Source: a virus. Taken from it: a DNA stretch of 36,810 nucleotides. Below are positions 22,501-30,652 of this stretch, piece by piece. The first letter of the stretch is position 1, and every line of letters begins with the position of its first letter. The notes under the pieces were generated by a model that was not told where the DNA came from, did no database searches, and saw nothing but the letters and a program-made list of their open reading frames with translations. Location: the IMG/VR virus record IMGVR_UViG_3300030451_005897, positions 1 to 36,810 of that record; one strand, 5' to 3'. The translations under genes were made by a program, and so were the position numbers.

Positions 22501-23729
22501 GCATACGCACCATTTTCTACTAATAAAGTATCATTTATGTTAATTTTTTCATAAGGAAATAAATTATTAGGCATTTTTAACCTATTAATTTTATTAGGCA
22601 ATATTTCATATTCTTTATTAAAAAATGTATAATTTAAATTTAAATCTTCTGAATCAGTTTCTTTATTTTTATTATTAGTAAAATTATAATATATTCTCTG
22701 ATTTAAAGGATCATCAAGAGCAGATACTGCATTGTATGTAATATTATGTTGTGATAAATGATTTTTTAAATTAAAGAAGTCTAAATCAGTATAAAAATTA
22801 TTATCAGTGCCACTTAAATCGGATCCTGATAAAGTTATAGATTCATATGGAAAATATGATATCATATCATATTTTAAACCTGATATTGATTCATTACTTA
22901 CCTTATTATTATTTTCATAATCATAATAAACAAACTGATCTAAATTATGAGGTAAAAAGTCATCTAAAGTATCTCCTACTTTAATTAACCCGTCTCTTGA
23001 AGTTTTTAAATTAATTGCAGATAATACAGGAGCTGCAGGATTTGTAAAAGTAGATAGAGTTACTACCTCTGAAGATGAACCATTTGAAGATAGTCCTTCA
23101 AACGTTGCAGTTAAGGTTCTAGTACCTGCTGTAACAATCTTATCATCATTATAAAGTTTTAAATGATTATTTTCTTCATTGTATGCATAACCAAAATAAT
23201 ATCTAGAAGTAAGAGAGTTATTCAGTAAATCAGAATTATTTAAAAATACTAAATCTAAATTTATATCATTACTATTTCTATAAAGATATTTTTTAGTCAC
23301 CCCATCAACGAGTGAAATAGTACAATAATTATCATCTATAAAATCTACTAAGAAAGATTGTGATGATGAAACATCATTTTTTGAATCAAATAATACTACA
23401 CTATCTTGATCAGTTTTATCCAAGATACCTGCCATGGTTCTAAATGATGAAATAGGGTCTAGCAAACTAAATGTAAGTTTAGTATTGAGACTATTCATTA
23501 AGTTTTGTTTAGGAAAATCTATTACCTCTTGACCTGACTTTTGATTAATTAAAAAATTTGAAGTATAGTTTTTTAACAAAGTATCTTTAGCACTGAGATT
23601 AATAACATAATCAGTATATTCTAGTCCTTGATTGGTTATAACTTTATCACCTTTAAAGATAAACTTATCATCTTTACTTGTAAAGTTTAAACCTCTAAGT
23701 TCATTATAATTTTTTACATCATAAGCCAT
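19536..23729 (-). CDS. giant tail/baseplate-type protein, 1397 aa
   Basis: The largest gene of the window. No T4 protein is recognised, but it lies where T4 has gp7-gp12. An N-terminal segment (LNFTSKDDKFIFKGDK) resembles that of the 689-aa neighbour. A propeller-like part lies in the middle, roughly residues 630-1000 (VLTILDSASFELINQITF, DIVLLCSNKILVTNVFGE). Near 1150-1300 a concanavalin/LamG-like part occurs, with the typical 'LKNIKVYNRSFNKD' edge motif, suggesting glycan binding. It is the first gene after its late promoter. Confidence 0.72.
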   Translation of the reverse strand: MAYDVKNYNELRGLNFTSKDDKFIFKGDKVITNQGLEYTDYVINLSAKDTLLKNYTSNFLINQKSGQEVIDFPKQNLMNSLNTKLTFSLLDPISSFRTMAGILDKTDQDSVVLFDSKNDVSSSQSFLVDFIDDNYCTISLVDGVTKKYLYRNSNDINLDLVFLNNSDLLNNSLTSRYYFGYAYNEENNHLKLYNDDKIVTAGTRTLTATFEGLSSNGSSSEVVTLSTFTNPAAPVLSAINLKTSRDGLIKVGDTLDDFLPHNLDQFVYYDYENNNKVSNESISGLKYDMISYFPYESITLSGSDLSGTDNNFYTDLDFFNLKNHLSQHNITYNAVSALDDPLNQRIYYNFTNNKNKETDSEDLNLNYTFFNKEYEILPNKINRLKMPNNLFPYEKININDTLLVENGAYAAKSPYFSDKIFKQTNSNLNNLRNQFVEREEFLVNEDSESFILLQDDNILGFQNLNLVQKNDIFGTYLCTWLKDEDTTATWYDRYYLPDTKSYTVSLTGSTAGQNFSDLTQAKQYFEKNKTNSSYFDVQSNMAFEANAEYLYQRIGKDYVSTMIKNQSAHNIKDTFNIILSGQVLQNRKELNFNFNDGYDTFRIDNIENKNHHISFDLELESLSSLKSYNILGNMYNDGISFKNKFYFTPFIFLANKNVLTILDSASFELINQITFNEVSDIIDVLYVEQNSDIVLLCSNKILVTNVFGEVVSERHVDEQGAYLDELAKSYKSRSFYGAKNVLIYNNNYSGSDSLVYNLDLTNLVITDLGISFASTSANNSAIYSTLSSQILLQEGFGGRFVKDDFAFSITDEARFVSTQNIPGLAFRELGDGSGQGDLSAIFLSGMATGFSMTPDLYYRIIPASATDSGAFANFFTFVYDGNNKILFDDLTISNDAEAMLPVVDSLERKIYGVNSIDENLYVQTFVSGGGNFLNTITPERYKLSAFPINSSAVSGVGVDFTYENDTWKALSFSKDVNGKLLIDKFNTKTGAIEANKTLDYEVNDPTSLNRYRTFIEIDPLSANSGFPVLSTLFDVNKKLPKYKFLSDTEFNTISGTSAVSGVGYTVRSIITAGTEVLSTSRFHNNFTGGNDLYNKYKDVEDDLTFQVNINTSLLAKFTTVDWASAGPPLEVTGYEFFLWPTPPTGLSAWDGAYSIVSSASAANLEVLFKVPNLEIHNHFNFDFNYNNGTIVLYNNSLEFGRMQFNPALLPIKRMLSPDIFINTINFRNQPILTVSPLLSNYKSNNGCLKNIKVYNRSFNKDLVNYLVLENNNFDKLYFDMFNGTKNSIEEIENLYNYKIPGSKNNHGLIHIKNLNVKEENISSLINYVHTNIKNKLPFNMQELSYVVNGSPYHIMDNGEVMTGAIHKTDSASLTTTEINLNIINEQNLSTDSEGGGY

Positions 23730-23735
23730 TAATAA

Positions 23736-23741
23736 TATTTA
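23736..23741 (-). promoter_or_regulatory. late promoter
   Basis: TTAAATA with 6 nt to the ATG at 23729. Confidence 0.75.
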
Positions 23742-23769
23742 ATTTTAAAAACTAATTAGACAAGAGTTA

Positions 23770-24594
23770 TTATGTAAGAGCTCCGTCCTGAGGCGTGGAT
23801 CTGGTGGTTATAGGTTCATAAATTCTAAACGAACCCATTCCTGAAGTACCTACCATATAATTAGAATCAGTTTTTGTTGAACTAAAAATAATTTCTTTAT
23901 CAACAATTTCTGCAAATATATCTTTACTAGTCGTTTCTATACTATCAACAACCTTAAATGAGTCATTGGTGTTTGTAAAAATAAAACTGCTAGTAGTAAA
24001 TTGAAAAGTACTATTAGTTTCATAATTAGTCTCAGTAACTAATTGAGATTGATTACCGTCAATGGCTAAATCTATTTTATAATTATTTGATGATAATACT
24101 CTTGAAGTTGATGCACTATTCCATCTTGTAACATAAAATTTTACTGTACTTTCTGATAAATTTTGATTATCAGAGTCCTTAGATAAAAATATTTTATCTG
24201 ATATAACATCTTTTACATTTAATCTGCATGTTTGAGCTGATTTAAAAACGTTACCCGCGCTATTATATACACATAAAGTTATATTATAATCACCTGGTAA
24301 ATCATATCTGTGATATGCAGATAAATTATTATATACTACAGTACCGTCACCGAAATCTATAAAAAAATTAGTATCACTAATAGTATCATCTGCACTTAGA
24401 AATCTAGGAGTCACGGTAAATCCACCGAAGTTACCTGTAAACATTCCAGATAAATTATTAGGTGTATTTGTAAACCCATATAGGAAGTCAGGGTCAATAA
24501 TTATATCTCCATATCTATTTCTTACTTCAAATGGAGCTTTTATAGCAGTTAAATTACTATAATCTGTTTCAAAACTATAACTTAAATTAGACAT
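23770..24594 (-). CDS. PKD-domain baseplate-associated protein, 274 aa
   Basis: Residues about 60-128 are a PKD-type Ig-like domain: FGDGT (81-85), then HRYDLPGDYNITLCVYN, the usual signature. The flanking regions are beta-rich and unrecognised. PKD domains in virion proteins usually mediate surface contacts. The gene overlaps the end of gp6 by 8 nt and should be co-translated, so a wedge-periphery or fibre-attachment role is likely but inferred. Confidence 0.75.
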   Translation of the reverse strand: MSNLSYSFETDYSNLTAIKAPFEVRNRYGDIIIDPDFLYGFTNTPNNLSGMFTGNFGGFTVTPRFLSADDTISDTNFFIDFGDGTVVYNNLSAYHRYDLPGDYNITLCVYNSAGNVFKSAQTCRLNVKDVISDKIFLSKDSDNQNLSESTVKFYVTRWNSASTSRVLSSNNYKIDLAIDGNQSQLVTETNYETNSTFQFTTSSFIFTNTNDSFKVVDSIETTSKDIFAEIVDKEIIFSSTKTDSNYMVGTSGMGSFRIYEPITTRSTPQDGALT

Positions 24595-26401
24595 TTTCTA
24601 CCACTATATTATTTTTAATACTTTGATCTTGTAAGTATGGGTATTGAAAGAATGGTAATTGTCTATTTTCATTAATAACTGTTACATCATTTTCAGGGTA
24701 AATAGGGTTATACTTAAGTAAACTAATTGATGGAACTTCAGTTATAATTCCATTAACAGTTCTTCTTGTTTTAATTCCCTTTACTCCGTTTATTGATAAT
24801 ATTCTGCTCGATAACTCATCTATACTTACAACACTTCCTAATCCTAAACTATTAAAGTAATTTTTAAATATATTATCTACTTGTCCTTTTAAATTTTCAT
24901 CACTTACATTAGATAATACGTCTCTTTGAATAACTAAGAGAGTATCTTTTGCTATATCTTTACTAGGATTTTGATTACCAGCTACCCCTAAAGTAAATGC
25001 AATGTAAACTGGGTCCATAGGAACTATATTCATGTTAAATAGTTTTTTATCTTGCATTGAATTTATAATTATGCTTTTTTGAGATTTGTTTACAAATGAT
25101 AATTTATTATCTTCATTTACATTAGCTAATTTTGAAACTAAAAATAAGTAAACATTATTAGACTGGTTAATAGTAGAGAAGTTAACTTGATTATAAAGAA
25201 GTCTTGAATCTAAATTAGGTCTGTTTAAACCTATATCATAAAAATATTGCAAATAAATTTTTACATAATCGGTATTGTTAACTGCTTTAAAACTTTTTAA
25301 TATTGAACTATAGTTAGCACTGATATAGTTTTCGAAATCTTGAGATGTAACTAATCTATTTTGCAATTGAAAGTTTTTAGCTGCATTATCTCTAATACTA
25401 TCTACATTTTCTCTTTCAATAGGTGGTGTCGAATCAATAGTGTTACTGAAATCTATAAATTGAGAATTATTACTATTAACTAAATTGAAATTTGAATTAT
25501 ATTCAAATAATTTTATAATATTAAATTGAGGTGTATTGAATAATTTTAATTTTTGCCCGTCAAGAGCTCCTTGAGAAACTAAACCTTCTCTACCAGAACT
25601 TTTAATATAGTAAATTAATATTACGTCTCCGCTATTTAATTTTGAACTAAATACACCGTTTCCGAATTTAATATCATATAATCCATTTTCATTTAAACGT
25701 TTTTCATATTTTTTAGTACCAGGAGATTCAAGAAAGATGTTGGTAGTTAATTCATATTTTGAAATAATACTTGTATTAACGTCTCTTACATAAACATCTA
25801 TTGAATCAGCATCTATATTTAAAGCTTCATTGGTAAGAGGGTCTTTTAAATTTAAAGTAACTACTTCAAAATCTTCTCCCAAAGCTGCAGTAGGAGGAAA
25901 TTCATTATAGATACCTTCTCTTAGTAGATTACTTTCAGAAAAGTCTGATAAAAATTCAGAAGATGATAATGTTTTGTTAAATGTTGCATCATTAATAAAT
26001 GAATACGGTACACCATTAACATCTAAATAACTATATCTCGGAACTGTATAAGTGCCTATAGATAAATTTGACGTAGCATTTGCATTAAATGATAATAATG
26101 ATGTTTGATAACCTTGAGGTTTATAGTCAATTAACTTAACAATTCTATTCATATTTTCATATATAGAAGTGTCGGTAAACATTGTTTCAGCTGATGTTTG
26201 ATTTAAATAGAATAATAGTAAATGATACGAATATGAAATTACATCTATTATTGAAGACATGTTACTACCTTCAAATGATTGATCTGTATATACCCCGCCT
26301 TCAGATAATCTGCTTTGAATTAATTCTTTAAGAGTTAATGCATCAAAAGCAACATAACTGTCTTGTTTAAGTTTAAAATCAGTATTATTATTTACTGCCA
26401 T
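24587..26401 (-). CDS. gp6: baseplate wedge protein gp6-like (baseplate J family), 604 aa
   Basis: The N-terminus (FDALTLKELIQSRLSEGG, then NMSSIIDVISYSYHLLLFYLNQ and ENMNRIVKLIDYKPQGYQT) matches T4-type gp6, the central wedge component that forms the ring around the tail hub. A middle baseplate-J region (YDIKFGNGVFSSKLNSGDVILIYYIKSSG) and a VTSQDFENYISANY segment follow. The length is near the T4 protein's 660 residues. It follows gp25 directly, as in many T4-like phages, and has its own late promoter. Confidence 0.88.
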   Translation of the reverse strand: MAVNNNTDFKLKQDSYVAFDALTLKELIQSRLSEGGVYTDQSFEGSNMSSIIDVISYSYHLLLFYLNQTSAETMFTDTSIYENMNRIVKLIDYKPQGYQTSLLSFNANATSNLSIGTYTVPRYSYLDVNGVPYSFINDATFNKTLSSSEFLSDFSESNLLREGIYNEFPPTAALGEDFEVVTLNLKDPLTNEALNIDADSIDVYVRDVNTSIISKYELTTNIFLESPGTKKYEKRLNENGLYDIKFGNGVFSSKLNSGDVILIYYIKSSGREGLVSQGALDGQKLKLFNTPQFNIIKLFEYNSNFNLVNSNNSQFIDFSNTIDSTPPIERENVDSIRDNAAKNFQLQNRLVTSQDFENYISANYSSILKSFKAVNNTDYVKIYLQYFYDIGLNRPNLDSRLLYNQVNFSTINQSNNVYLFLVSKLANVNEDNKLSFVNKSQKSIIINSMQDKKLFNMNIVPMDPVYIAFTLGVAGNQNPSKDIAKDTLLVIQRDVLSNVSDENLKGQVDNIFKNYFNSLGLGSVVSIDELSSRILSINGVKGIKTRRTVNGIITEVPSISLLKYNPIYPENDVTVINENRQLPFFQYPYLQDQSIKNNIVVENV

Positions 26402-26406
26402 AGAAA

Positions 26407-26412
26407 TATTTA
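26407..26412 (-). promoter_or_regulatory. late promoter
   Basis: TTAAATA with 5 nt to the ATG at 26401. It overlaps the end of the gp25 gene. Confidence 0.72.
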
Positions 26413-26413
26413 A

Positions 26414-26887
26414 TTAAAAAGTATAAAAACCGGATTTACTTAATGCACCTTTTAGGTTCAGAGGGTTATTAGAGAAGTCAGGAATAATTATAGTTATATC
26501 AACTTCATACTCTTGTTGCTCTTCATCTGCAACTACATTAATTTTTTGTATAGTTATTCTTGGTTCAAACGATGAAAAATTACGTAATATAGTATCACCT
26601 ATAATTTTACCTCTTTGCTTAGAGACTGGTAGAAATAATAAGTCTCCAAAATTTATACCAAATGTTGGACTCAATATTTTTTGACCAGGGGATGTTAACA
26701 TCATATTTACTAGACTATTTTTTACAGCTTCAAAATTAGTTTTAGTTATCAGATCTTTATTATTTTCTTTATCTACTAAAGCATTTGTTGTAGTCTGACC
26801 AACTTTCATATTTAAATCTATATCATTAAAAATGATATCGTCTGTTGGTGTGTCAACTTTTTGTAAAATATTAGCTTTAATAGGCAT
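26414..26887 (-). CDS. gp25: baseplate wedge protein gp25-like, 157 aa
   Basis: A member of the gp25/GPW family. The key stretch is MMLTSPGQKILSPTFGINFGD, followed by FEPRITIQKINV and YEVDITIIIPD; these are the conserved loop and strands of gp25, the sheath-like wedge subunit that nucleates sheath assembly. A longer N-terminus than T4 gp25 (132 aa) is present. Its late promoter sits 5 nt before the ATG and gp6 follows within 12 nt. Confidence 0.88.
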   Translation of the reverse strand: MPIKANILQKVDTPTDDIIFNDIDLNMKVGQTTTNALVDKENNKDLITKTNFEAVKNSLVNMMLTSPGQKILSPTFGINFGDLLFLPVSKQRGKIIGDTILRNFSSFEPRITIQKINVVADEEQQEYEVDITIIIPDFSNNPLNLKGALSKSGFYTF

Positions 26888-26892
26888 AATAA

Positions 26893-26898
26893 TATTTA
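26893..26898 (-). promoter_or_regulatory. late promoter
   Basis: TTAAATA with 5 nt to the ATG at 26887. It overlaps the stop of the gp14-like gene. Confidence 0.78.
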
Positions 26899-27702
26899 AT
26901 AATAATCTCCGTATACATCATCAGGATTATCAGACATATCAAAAACATCTGCCTTACTTATATCATCTACGTTGTATTGATCGTATCCATCTTTCTTAGG
27001 CTGACTTTGTTCATTAACCCCTCCAGCTGCTCTACCTGCAAATGAATCTTCATAAACCTGAGCATTACCAGATATATTACTTGTTAAGTTGTTAAACGGT
27101 ATATTAGGTTCAAAGCTATAATCTAATCGTTTAGCTTTTATTTTAAATACGTAATGACCACCTAACTGATTAATTTCAGCAATATCTTGATCTAACTTCT
27201 CAGTAACTTCAAAGTACTTAGCTTGTCTATTAGACGGTCTATCATCTCCGTATTCTGATAATTGAAATACATCCCCAGCTTTAGGTTCCACTACAATTGG
27301 TGAAAAATTAGATGCAGATAGATCAAAAGAAGAAAGATCTTCAAAACTACTTTGAAATGAACTTATATGTATATAACCAGTTATTGCATCGTCACTATCA
27401 AAGCCGAATCTACTTAAAGTTATTGCATCTTCATTTAAAGTAACTGCTATAATAGTATCTACAGGATCAGCAAATGATCTATTAGGATCTTCTCCATAAA
27501 AATTATCACCGCTTAAAGTATTAAATCTATTGACAAAGTATTTTACTTTAGTCCCATATAAATTAATTTGCTCTCTCCAATAATTAGAAAATAATAATCT
27601 TTCATTTGAAGAGTTTTCATTATCTTTATTAGTAAATCTGAAACAGGTTTCGTCGGTTTGAACTATTCCAGGAAAATCACATGTATAATCTCCGCTACTC
27701 AT
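26896..27702 (-). CDS. gp14: gp14-like neck protein, 268 aa
   Basis: The pattern REQINLYGTKVKYFVNRFN, then FYGEDPNRSF, a long beta region, KAGDVFQLSE and YVFKIKAKRLDYSFE is that of the T4 gp14 neck protein and its marine relatives, which close the portal and join head to tail. Length agrees with T4 gp14 (256 aa). The C-terminus is acidic and Asp/Tyr-rich. It overlaps the upstream 102-aa gene by 4 nt. Assigned by pattern, not by alignment. Confidence 0.72.
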   Translation of the reverse strand: MSSGDYTCDFPGIVQTDETCFRFTNKDNENSSNERLLFSNYWREQINLYGTKVKYFVNRFNTLSGDNFYGEDPNRSFADPVDTIIAVTLNEDAITLSRFGFDSDDAITGYIHISSFQSSFEDLSSFDLSASNFSPIVVEPKAGDVFQLSEYGDDRPSNRQAKYFEVTEKLDQDIAEINQLGGHYVFKIKAKRLDYSFEPNIPFNNLTSNISGNAQVYEDSFAGRAAGGVNEQSQPKKDGYDQYNVDDISKADVFDMSDNPDDVYGDYY

Positions 27703-28007
27703 CGCTCTATTACAAACTTTCCTAAATTGTTATCAAAATATAGTTTAATACCAGTACTGCCTAATTTCTTAATTTGTCCTTTTATAGGTACAACTTTATA
27801 TGTGTCTCGTATATAAGTTAGTTCTGGTGATCCGCAAATATGTTTACCTTTACCTCCTCTTAATAATTCTATTTTTGAATTCTTAGTAGGGTCAGTTTTC
27901 ATATAATCAGGCACTAGATTTAAGGATTTACGTCGATAATGTTTATCATGGTCTGTAAAACCTCTTCTATGTCTATGATTAGTAAAAAATTTAGAAAAAG
28001 TATCCAC
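27699..28007 (-). CDS. basic late protein, 102 aa, GTG start
   Basis: A small basic protein rich in His and Arg near the start (FTNHRHRRGFTDHDKHYRRK), with a beta-rich C-terminal half (YKVVPIKGQIKKLG...IKLYFDNNLG). An ATG at 28037 lies inside the upstream terminator and is unlikely; a GTG at 28007 is 5 nt after a TTAAATA late element, exactly as at other late genes, so GTG is chosen. No family is recognised; its partner gp14 suggests a neck or head-completion role. Confidence 0.65.
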   Translation of the reverse strand: MDTFSKFFTNHRHRRGFTDHDKHYRRKSLNLVPDYMKTDPTKNSKIELLRGGKGKHICGSPELTYIRDTYKVVPIKGQIKKLGSTGIKLYFDNNLGKFVIER

Positions 28008-28012
28008 GAAAA

Positions 28013-28018
28013 TATTTA
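28013..28018 (-). promoter_or_regulatory. late promoter before a GTG start
   Basis: TTAAATA with 5 nt to the GTG at 28007. It lies right after the terminator of the upstream gene. Confidence 0.75.
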
Positions 28019-28021
28019 AGC

Positions 28022-28047
28022 AAAAAAAAGCTGGCATAAAGCCAGCT
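28022..28047 (-). terminator. Rho-independent terminator
   Basis: Minus strand: 7-bp stem AGCTGGC/GCCAGCT, 5-nt loop and a run of about eight U. It ends the transcript of the acidic protein gene. Confidence 0.9.
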
Positions 28048-28081
28048 CTTAAAATTAGTTGATTGAAGTCAATTAAAAGTA

Positions 28082-28942
28082 TTAATCACCGAATAAATCA
28101 GCGCCAACTTTTAGGTTACCAACTTTATTATTTTTAGTAGATGTTAAAGAATGACCACCTGCATCACTCATTTCAGATCCACTATCATCTTGCTTCTTGA
28201 TCTTAGCATCTGCTTTCTTAGAAGACGCTTTTAATGCTACTTTGTTGTTCTTAGGATTTTTTAATCCTGAATCTTTTTGATTTACTAGTGCATGACCATG
28301 ATCTTCAGCATCAACTGCTTCTTCAGCAACTTCTTCATCTTCTTCATCTTCGCCATCTTCTGAATCTTCAGCATCTTCTTCATAATCAGAAACTTCTTCC
28401 ATTTCTTCATAATCTTCATGCTCCATGTCTTCAGCTTCGTCACCTTCACCCATTGCTGCTTGTAAAAGATCGCAAAGACTCTTAGCCATGTCTTTATCTA
28501 ATTCAATTGTGATTGTATCACCGGCTTCGGAAACTTCATCAGTTTCGGTATCTACTCCGAGTGCTTCAAGCTCACCTTGCTCTTCATCACTCATTACGTT
28601 TTCAAATAATTTATCAAATGTTGACTTCATGTAATTATTTATTGACTCTTTAACCTTTTTTCCAACTTTTTTATTATATTGTTCATCAGAAAACTTTTCC
28701 ACATCATCTCCTACTTTATTTTTAGCAGGATCATTAACTGTATAAGGCTCTTTTTCAAATCCATCTGCATTTTCAGGACCTGAAGTATCTTTATTTGTAA
28801 GCTCGTTACTCTTGTTTAAATTCTTAGCACCTGGCCCTGGTTTAATACCCATTTTAGCTGCTTTTGCTGCTGGAGCAGATTCAGATAATATATTCTTATT
28901 ATATGTATCCCATATTTCTGTTAAAGTGTTTACACGTGTCAT
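28082..28942 (-). CDS. acidic late protein, 286 aa (possible prohead core or internal protein)
   Basis: Three parts: a Lys/Ala/Pro-rich N-terminus; a short ordered helix-strand part (TITIELDKDMAKSLCDLLQAAM); and a long Glu/Asp-rich stretch of about 65 residues. The C-terminus has a duplicated motif: GHAL...KNNKVALK and GHSL...KNNKVGNLK. Acidic composition fits T4 prohead core proteins, but no match is certain. The start at 28942 rather than 28978 is set by TATAAATA with 5-nt spacing. It is transcribed alone, divergent from terminase, and ends with a terminator. Confidence 0.7.
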   Translation of the reverse strand: MTRVNTLTEIWDTYNKNILSESAPAAKAAKMGIKPGPGAKNLNKSNELTNKDTSGPENADGFEKEPYTVNDPAKNKVGDDVEKFSDEQYNKKVGKKVKESINNYMKSTFDKLFENVMSDEEQGELEALGVDTETDEVSEAGDTITIELDKDMAKSLCDLLQAAMGEGDEAEDMEHEDYEEMEEVSDYEEDAEDSEDGEDEEDEEVAEEAVDAEDHGHALVNQKDSGLKNPKNNKVALKASSKKADAKIKKQDDSGSEMSDAGGHSLTSTKNNKVGNLKVGADLFGD

Positions 28943-28955
28943 AAATATATTTATA
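28940..28955. promoter_or_regulatory. bidirectional late promoter
   Basis: A near-perfect palindrome containing TATAAATA on the minus strand (28955-28948), 5 nt before the ATG at 28942, and CATAAATA on the plus strand (28940-28947), 13 nt before the terminase ATG at 28961. Confidence 0.72.
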
Positions 28956-28960
28956 GCGAA

Positions 28961-30652
28961 ATGGCAAAAGATAAACAAAATTATATGAATAACCCTAATT
29001 TACCTACCGTAGGGGCTGAATTTGCATATACTCCTAAGATGGTAAAAGAAATAGAGAAGAGCTCTAAAAATATATTGCACTTCGCTGAAAATTATTTTCA
29101 TATAGTATCATTAGATGACGGTAAACAAAAAATTAAACTTCATTATTGTCAAAAACGAGTACTAAGAAAAATGAGAGATAATAGATTTTTTGTATTATTA
29201 GCTTCTCGCCAGATTGGTAAAACAACGATGATGACAATTTATGCATTATGGAATGCATGCTTTAATAATGATCAACGTATATTGGTAGTAGCTAATAAAG
29301 AAGGTACCGCTATAGAAATAATGAATAGGATTAGATTAGCATATGAAGAATTACCTAATTGGTTAAAACCTGGAGTTAAAGAGTATGGTAAGACTTCTGT
29401 TACGTTTGCTAATGGAACTAAAATAGGTATATCAACTACCACCGGTACAGCAGCTCGTGGTCAATCAGTTAATATACTAATACTTGATGAGTTAGCTTTT
29501 ATTGAACCTCATTTAGTAGAAGACTTTTGGAAATCAGTTTATCCTATTATTTCATCATCTAAAAAGTCTAAAATTTTCATAGCATCAACTGCTAATGGTA
29601 CTGATAATCTTTTCTATAATTTATATACTGGAGCTGAAGCAGGTGAATCAAACTGGTCATGTGATAAAATTTTATGGAATGAAATACCAGGTAGGAATGA
29701 GAAATGGAAACAAGAAACTATTAGATCGATAGGAAGTAGAGATGCTTTTGAGCAAGAGTTTAATTGTGTATTCTTAAACTCTGGTGAAAGTACTCTAGAT
29801 GATGACTTATTTGATAGGCTTAAAGTACAGGCATCTGAACCAAAATATGTGTTTGATGAAGGTAAGTATTTACTTTGGGATGAACCACACGATGACCGTA
29901 TATATATAGCAAGCGTCGATACATCTGAAGGTTTAGGTAAAGACGCTTCAGTTATACAGGTATTTGAGTATTCTGATTTAACTAATATAACTCAAGTTGC
30001 ATGCTACCATGATAGTACAATATCCCCGTATAATTTTACAGAAAAAGTATATGAAATTTTACAGCATTGGGGTAAGCCATTAGTTTGTATAGAGAGAAAT
30101 AATTGTGGAGCTCAAGTTGTTGATGGGTTAAAGAATACTTACGATTATGAAAATATAATTTCTTGGGGATCATCTACTGCAAGTAGAAAGAGTCAATCTC
30201 AATTAGGAATAGTAGCTCATACAAATACGAAATATAAAGGTGTTACTAATATGAGATATTGGCTTAATGAACTTAATGCAGTTAAAATTAATGATATACA
30301 ATTAGTAAAAGAATTAAAAAACTTTATTAAGTTTGCAAACGGCACGTGGGGAGCTAAAAGAGGCTACCATGATGATAGAGTAATGGCTTTAATTTGGAAT
30401 TTAATTATTTTAATTGATGATATAGTTAGCAGGTATTTTGAAGTAACAAAATATGATAGTAATAAAAGACCTCTTGAGCTTGAGCAATTTGATTATGGTA
30501 TTAAATACTTTATGAACCCTACTTCAATGTATACCAATGAAAAGATTAACGAGTTCGGAAGTACTATGCCCGTTATTATTGGTAATGCAACAAAGGCAGA
30601 GTCAGAAATGGATTTATTAATGAAGCAAGGATATAAGGTATGGCAGCAGTAG
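28961..30652 (+). CDS. gp17: large terminase subunit gp17, 563 aa
   Basis: The packaging motor ATPase and nuclease. Walker A ASRQIGKT (81-88), Walker B ILILDE (172-177) and the coupling motif IASTANG (207-213) are all present. The nuclease part carries SVDTSEG (Asp320), CIERN (Glu378) and YHDDRVMA (Asp471/472), the three acidic positions of the T4 gp17 nuclease. The length is close to T4's 610. The portal (gp20) is outside the window. The next gene starts 13 nt before its stop. Confidence 0.95.
   Translation: MAKDKQNYMNNPNLPTVGAEFAYTPKMVKEIEKSSKNILHFAENYFHIVSLDDGKQKIKLHYCQKRVLRKMRDNRFFVLLASRQIGKTTMMTIYALWNACFNNDQRILVVANKEGTAIEIMNRIRLAYEELPNWLKPGVKEYGKTSVTFANGTKIGISTTTGTAARGQSVNILILDELAFIEPHLVEDFWKSVYPIISSSKKSKIFIASTANGTDNLFYNLYTGAEAGESNWSCDKILWNEIPGRNEKWKQETIRSIGSRDAFEQEFNCVFLNSGESTLDDDLFDRLKVQASEPKYVFDEGKYLLWDEPHDDRIYIASVDTSEGLGKDASVIQVFEYSDLTNITQVACYHDSTISPYNFTEKVYEILQHWGKPLVCIERNNCGAQVVDGLKNTYDYENIISWGSSTASRKSQSQLGIVAHTNTKYKGVTNMRYWLNELNAVKINDIQLVKELKNFIKFANGTWGAKRGYHDDRVMALIWNLIILIDDIVSRYFEVTKYDSNKRPLELEQFDYGIKYFMNPTSMYTNEKINEFGSTMPVIIGNATKAESEMDLLMKQGYKVWQQ

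Noticed and set aside
27699-28037. ATG start at 28037 for the 102-aa gene
   Set aside because: The added residues lie in the upstream terminator and upstream of the late promoter; the GTG at 28007 has the regular 5-nt spacing.
28288-28634. Plus-strand frames rich in Leu, His and Ser
   Set aside because: They are reverse readings of the Glu/Asp-rich repeat of the acidic gene.
28082-28978. ATG start at 28978 for the acidic protein
   Set aside because: The 12 extra codons contain the late promoter and overlap the terminase start; 28942 fits the promoter.
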